A stretch of 61,800 bases of DNA from JABSOG01 sp041583135 (GTDB taxonomy: Bacteria > Pseudomonadota > Gammaproteobacteria > Enterobacterales > Alteromonadaceae), in contig JBFHGJ010000022.1 of assembly GCA_041583135.1 (NCBI GenBank), forward strand, positions 1-61,800, written 5' to 3'. A program made the translations under genes and the position numbers. The notes beneath the pieces were generated by a model, which saw only the letters and a list, made by a program, of their open reading frames with translations, did not search any database and was not told the DNA's origin. Shown piece after piece: positions 61,550 through 61,800 of the stretch. Position 1 is the first letter of the stretch; each line of letters begins with the position of its first letter.

Positions 61550-61800
61550 ATGAATAACACCGAACACTTACACGCGCTTACCGAGTCTTATCTCAAGTCG
61601 ATAATCGCCCAAAGCTGTCAAATTGACGCCAGCAACCTTGATGTTGCTACGCCATTTACCGAAATGGGCATAGACTCGTTTTACGTATTGAAGTTGGTCA
61701 AGCAGTTGGAGCAGAGCTTTGGCACCTTGCCAAAAACCCTACTGTTTGAATATTTCAACATTCAAGATCTTGCCGGATATTTTATCGCTCAGCATCCCCA
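61550..61800 (+). CDS. Acyl carrier protein domain at start of a protein cut by the window edge
   Basis: At least 83 residues. MNNTEHLHALTESYLKSIIA leads to the phosphopantetheine serine in TEMGIDSFYVLKLVKQLEQS, followed by the ACP-type helix FEYFNIQDLAGYFIAQHP. It is either a free ACP or, more likely given the length of leader and RfaH control, the first domain of a large synthase (polyketide, peptide or fatty-acid type). The remainder is outside the window. Confidence 0.8.
   Translation, partial: MNNTEHLHALTESYLKSIIAQSCQIDASNLDVATPFTEMGIDSFYVLKLVKQLEQSFGTLPKTLLFEYFNIQDLAGYFIAQHP

Noticed and set aside
1..61800. CRISPR arrays, integrases, complete insertion sequences, tRNA or rRNA genes
   Set aside because: None were seen on either strand.

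Overview
The window reads as a chromosomal segment of a marine gammaproteobacterium of the order Alteromonadales. Several local arrangements resemble Shewanella, Ferrimonas and their relatives: minCDE next to a YcgL gene, an MltB-type transglycosylase and YcgN; tandem bfr genes with bfd; and a Crs-type partner-switching pair. The genus cannot be fixed by reading alone. Most of the DNA is ordinary housekeeping sequence. No tRNA, rRNA, CRISPR array, intact insertion sequence or complete prophage was seen.

Layout. 1-6.3 kb holds envelope and secreted proteins: a purple acid phosphatase-like enzyme cut by the window edge, a small CRP-controlled membrane peptide, an outer membrane barrel, an orphan ExbD, and a three-gene set of a secreted zinc phospholipase C/P1-nuclease-fold protein, a parvulin foldase and an anchored protein. 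6.4-13.6 kb holds cysK, purC, a DMT exporter, an SPFH/Arc-like operon and the iron store genes bfr1, bfr2 and bfd. 13.6-21.4 kb is genome maintenance: mutS, recA with two LexA boxes and no recX beside it, and topA. 21.4-29.5 kb holds phhB, an adenosine deaminase, yoaA, tsaB, a peroxiredoxin and rnd. 29.5-34.2 kb holds minCDE, ycgL, an MltB-type enzyme, ycgN and cysZ. 34.4-41.2 kb is signalling: a large GGDEF-EAL protein, a double receiver, YciH, and a STAS plus REC-PP2C-kinase partner switch. 41.3-43.1 kb holds an aromatic/aspartate aminotransferase coupled to a second peptide deformylase. 43.1-44.9 kb is accessory: an S24-type repressor facing a gene for only the DNA-binding end of a Mu-type transposase, plus a two-EF-hand mini-protein. 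44.9-50.6 kb is one gene for a huge tandem-repeat adhesin with a GlyGly-CTERM-like tail. 50.8-60.3 kb holds a quinone reductase, a ParDE-type toxin pair, metG, mrp, dcd and several membrane or secreted proteins. 60.3-61.8 kb holds rfaH, facing a promoter and an ops-like site that lead into an acyl carrier protein domain at the window edge. This may be the start of a polyketide or fatty-acid type cluster.

The most unusual find is a pair of about 195-bp elements (8656-8849 and 52530-52725). Each starts at the 3' end of a gene. They share a conserved core hairpin. Their outer stems differ in sequence but still pair in each copy, which is the mark of selection on structure. A possible solo end sits at 60252. 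Other notable signals are a CRP site placed at -41.5, a consensus promoter overlapped by two TGATATCA palindromes one helical turn apart, a perfect 11-bp inverted repeat at the S24 repressor, complementary loss of ligands in the two bacterioferritins, and an 8-bp tandem repeat after recA.
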